NCBI GenBank assembly: GCA_946480685.1
Contig: CAMLLI010000138.1
Span: 1 to 8,320 of the forward strand
Source: an uncultured Flammeovirgaceae bacterium
Lineage (GTDB): Bacteria > Bacteroidota > Bacteroidia > Cytophagales > Cyclobacteriaceae
Length of the DNA stretch: 8,320 nt
Direction: 5' to 3'
Shown in pieces: positions 6,622 to 8,320 of the stretch (positions are counted from its first letter, which is position 1; each line of letters opens with the position of its first letter). Position numbers and translations under genes: made by a program. The notes under the pieces are model-generated. The model had not been told where the DNA came from, ran no database searches, and saw only the letters and a program-made list of their open reading frames with translations.

Positions 6622-8320
6622 ATGATTCGTTTTTTACAAACCAAACTACCACCGGCACTGCGCATGAAGCGCTACACTTGCTGGTGTGTTTGCTACCTGT
6701 TACTGGGAATGACTATATCTTTCCAGGCCTCAGCACAAATTACTGTAACCGGAAAAGTTACATCAACGGACGATGGCGCTTCACTTCCCGGAGTGTCTGT
6801 CTTGGTAAAAGGAACTACAACTGGTACAACTACCGACACAGATGGCGCCTATAAATTAACGGTGCCCGATCAGAACGCAACACTGGTGTTTTCATTTATA
6901 GGATATGCACCGCAGGAACAAGTTGTAGGTTCCCGCACATCTATAGATGTTGGTCTTCAGGCTGACCTCACTGAACTTTCAGAAGTTGTTGTGGTTGGTT
7001 ATGGTACTGTAAAGAAGAATGACCTGACAGGCTCCGTGGGTGTTATTGATCCTGAACAAATTACCAAACGTGGTGCACTTAACCCGATGGAGGCTGTACA
7101 AGGACAAGTAGCCGGTGTAGATATATCTAACAGCACGGGTCGTGCCGGTTCTGGTTTTAAAATTCAGATACGGGGTCAGCAATCACTGCAAGGTGGTGAA
7201 CCATTGTATGTAGTAGACGGTGTCATTACCGGCGGTATAGATTTCCTTAACCCGCAGGATATAGAACGTATCGATATATTGAAAGATGCTTCATCAACGG
7301 CTATATATGGATCACGTGGCGCCTACGGTGTTGTATTGGTAACAACCAAACAAGGAGCATCCGTAAGACAAAAAGCAGTTATCTCCTATGATGGATACTA
7401 TGGCGTTCGTAAATCAGTACGCATGCCTGACTTTATGCCCGGTGATAAATGGTGGAATTTCAGACAAGACTCTTTCATTACTGATGCTATCGTGAAAGGT
7501 ACACCTATACCCGCTAACCCTGGTGACAACTCAAAGAACAGTACCGAGCTCGCAAGAAGAATTGCAGAGAAAGATTTTACCAACTGGCCTGATCTGCTCA
7601 TACAAGATGGTATCCAGCAGAACCACTGGGTGTCAATCGCAGGTATGGGCGATAACAAGCTCGGCTATAATTTCGGTGTAGGTTATCAGCAGGAAAGCGG
7701 TAACATCATAAATGAAAATTACAAACGCTATAATTTTAAAGCGAATATAAATCACACACTCAATGAACGCTGGAGTGCAGGTGCTAACATGAACTTCGCG
7801 GTTGTTGATAACGAGCAGGGCAGTCCTAACGCCATGGTCAATGCATTTCGAATGTCGCCACTCGTTAAGCCGTATGCTACCGATGGTGGTGCATTACTGG
7901 TACAACCTGGAAAAGATATAGTAAATGTTGGTAAGCCTGACCAGATCACGCATATAGACTTTACCAGTTCGTCTAACCCGTTATTGGACATGGAACGCGC
8001 ATCACGCGAAACAAAAAGTTTCTATGCTATCGGTAATGTATACCTGCAGTATTCTCCGGCAAGCTGGATCAATGTAAAAACAACTTTTGCTCCACGCTAT
8101 AAATATGAAAAGTATGGCGAGTTCCTCGGTGTTGATTCTGAAGGACGCGTAGGTGGTAAAGCAAAAGCTACCATTTCTAATACGGAATCATTCTCATACG
8201 TGTGGGATAACCAGGTATCTGTGAATAAAACATTTAACGATCACAGCTTCAACTTTATGGGGCTATATTCCCTGAACTTGTTTGAAGATGAAAGCAGTAA
8301 GCTGATCGGCGATCAATTAC
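6622..8320 (+). CDS. SusC-family TonB-dependent outer-membrane receptor, 5' part
   Basis: Open for 566 codons and running off the right edge, so roughly the N-terminal half of a typical 1000-residue SusC protein. The signal peptide spans about 1-38, with a long basic N-region, a hydrophobic core containing CYLLLGMTISF, and cleavage after ASA before Gln39. A carboxypeptidase-regulatory-like domain follows (about 40-112: VTGKV, LPGVSVLVKGT, TDTDGAYKL, FIGY). Next come the SusC signature EVVVVGYGTVKKNDLTGSV (121-139) and the plug domain to about 245 (EAVQGQVAGVDI, IQIRGQQS, PLYVVDGV, IERIDILKDASSTAIYGSRG). The rest is beta-barrel. There is no STN domain, so FecR/ECF-type signalling through this receptor is unlikely. 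An in-frame ATG at 6664 is a possible shorter start. It is divergent from the kdu-uxa operon, so a uronate-containing oligosaccharide is the inferred substrate. No Shine-Dalgarno sequence is visible. Confidence 0.93.
   Translation, partial: MIRFLQTKLPPALRMKRYTCWCVCYLLLGMTISFQASAQITVTGKVTSTDDGASLPGVSVLVKGTTTGTTTDTDGAYKLTVPDQNATLVFSFIGYAPQEQVVGSRTSIDVGLQADLTELSEVVVVGYGTVKKNDLTGSVGVIDPEQITKRGALNPMEAVQGQVAGVDISNSTGRAGSGFKIQIRGQQSLQGGEPLYVVDGVITGGIDFLNPQDIERIDILKDASSTAIYGSRGAYGVVLVTTKQGASVRQKAVISYDGYYGVRKSVRMPDFMPGDKWWNFRQDSFITDAIVKGTPIPANPGDNSKNSTELARRIAEKDFTNWPDLLIQDGIQQNHWVSIAGMGDNKLGYNFGVGYQQESGNIINENYKRYNFKANINHTLNERWSAGANMNFAVVDNEQGSPNAMVNAFRMSPLVKPYATDGGALLVQPGKDIVNVGKPDQITHIDFTSSSNPLLDMERASRETKSFYAIGNVYLQYSPASWINVKTTFAPRYKYEKYGEFLGVDSEGRVGGKAKATISNTESFSYVWDNQVSVNKTFNDHSFNFMGLYSLNLFEDESSKLIGDQL

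Noticed and set aside
1..8320. Mobile elements, CRISPR arrays, tRNA or rRNA genes, or a defence system
   Set aside because: No transposase, terminal inverted repeats, regularly spaced repeats, cloverleaf-like sequence or defence-type domain is seen; every large frame is accounted for by the uronate genes, susC or the exported protein.

Overview
The window looks like chromosomal DNA of a Bacteroidota bacterium, probably of the Cytophagales/Chitinophagales type. The reasons are a SusC-type TonB-dependent receptor with an N-terminal carboxypeptidase-regulatory-like domain, near absence of Shine-Dalgarno sequences, AT-rich leaders, a TAnnTTTG-type -7 box, and uronate enzymes that keep all the family signatures. 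No species can be named from the sequence alone.

Layout. At the left edge (1-438, minus) is the 5' part of an AT-rich gene for an unrecognised exported protein, with its own candidate promoter. A 225-bp intergenic region with interleaved inverted repeats separates it from a five-gene minus-strand cluster. In transcription order, right to left, this is kduI (5492-6325), kduD (4707-5495), a LacI-family regulator (3643-4674), uxaC (2162-3565) and uxaB (664-2085). kduI and kduD overlap by 4 bp (ATGA); the other gaps are 32, 77 and 76 bp. All point the same way, so one operon is likely. Divergent from kduI, across a 296-bp intergenic region, starts a susC-like gene (6622 onward, plus) that runs off the right edge.

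Function. KduI and KduD convert the 4-deoxy-5-ketouronate released from unsaturated uronides (pectin-lyase type products) to 2-keto-3-deoxygluconate (KDG). UxaC and UxaB carry galacturonate through tagaturonate to altronate, whose dehydration also yields KDG. The cluster therefore holds both entry arms of uronate catabolism. Altronate dehydratase (UxaA), KDG kinase/aldolase and an inner-membrane uronate transporter are not in the window. The SusC-like receptor is probably the outer-membrane importer for the matching oligosaccharide, with its SusD partner expected beyond the right edge.

Regulation. The clearest signal outside the genes is a 16-bp repeat, TGYAATCGRTTGCGCA, present twice in the divergent region (6330-6345 and 6525-6540). 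Its core at 6526-6537 is a perfect 12-bp palindrome, GCAATCGATTGC, centred on CG, the hallmark of LacI-family operators. One copy lies just upstream of the kduI ATG, the other about 85 bp before susC. The obvious candidate repressor is the LacI-family protein encoded in the cluster. Two weaker matches (6543-6554, 6410-6421) suggest an operator array. I see no tRNA, rRNA, CRISPR array, insertion sequence or defence system. The locus is a recognisable uronate-utilisation region, and I do not see evidence of a radically new system.
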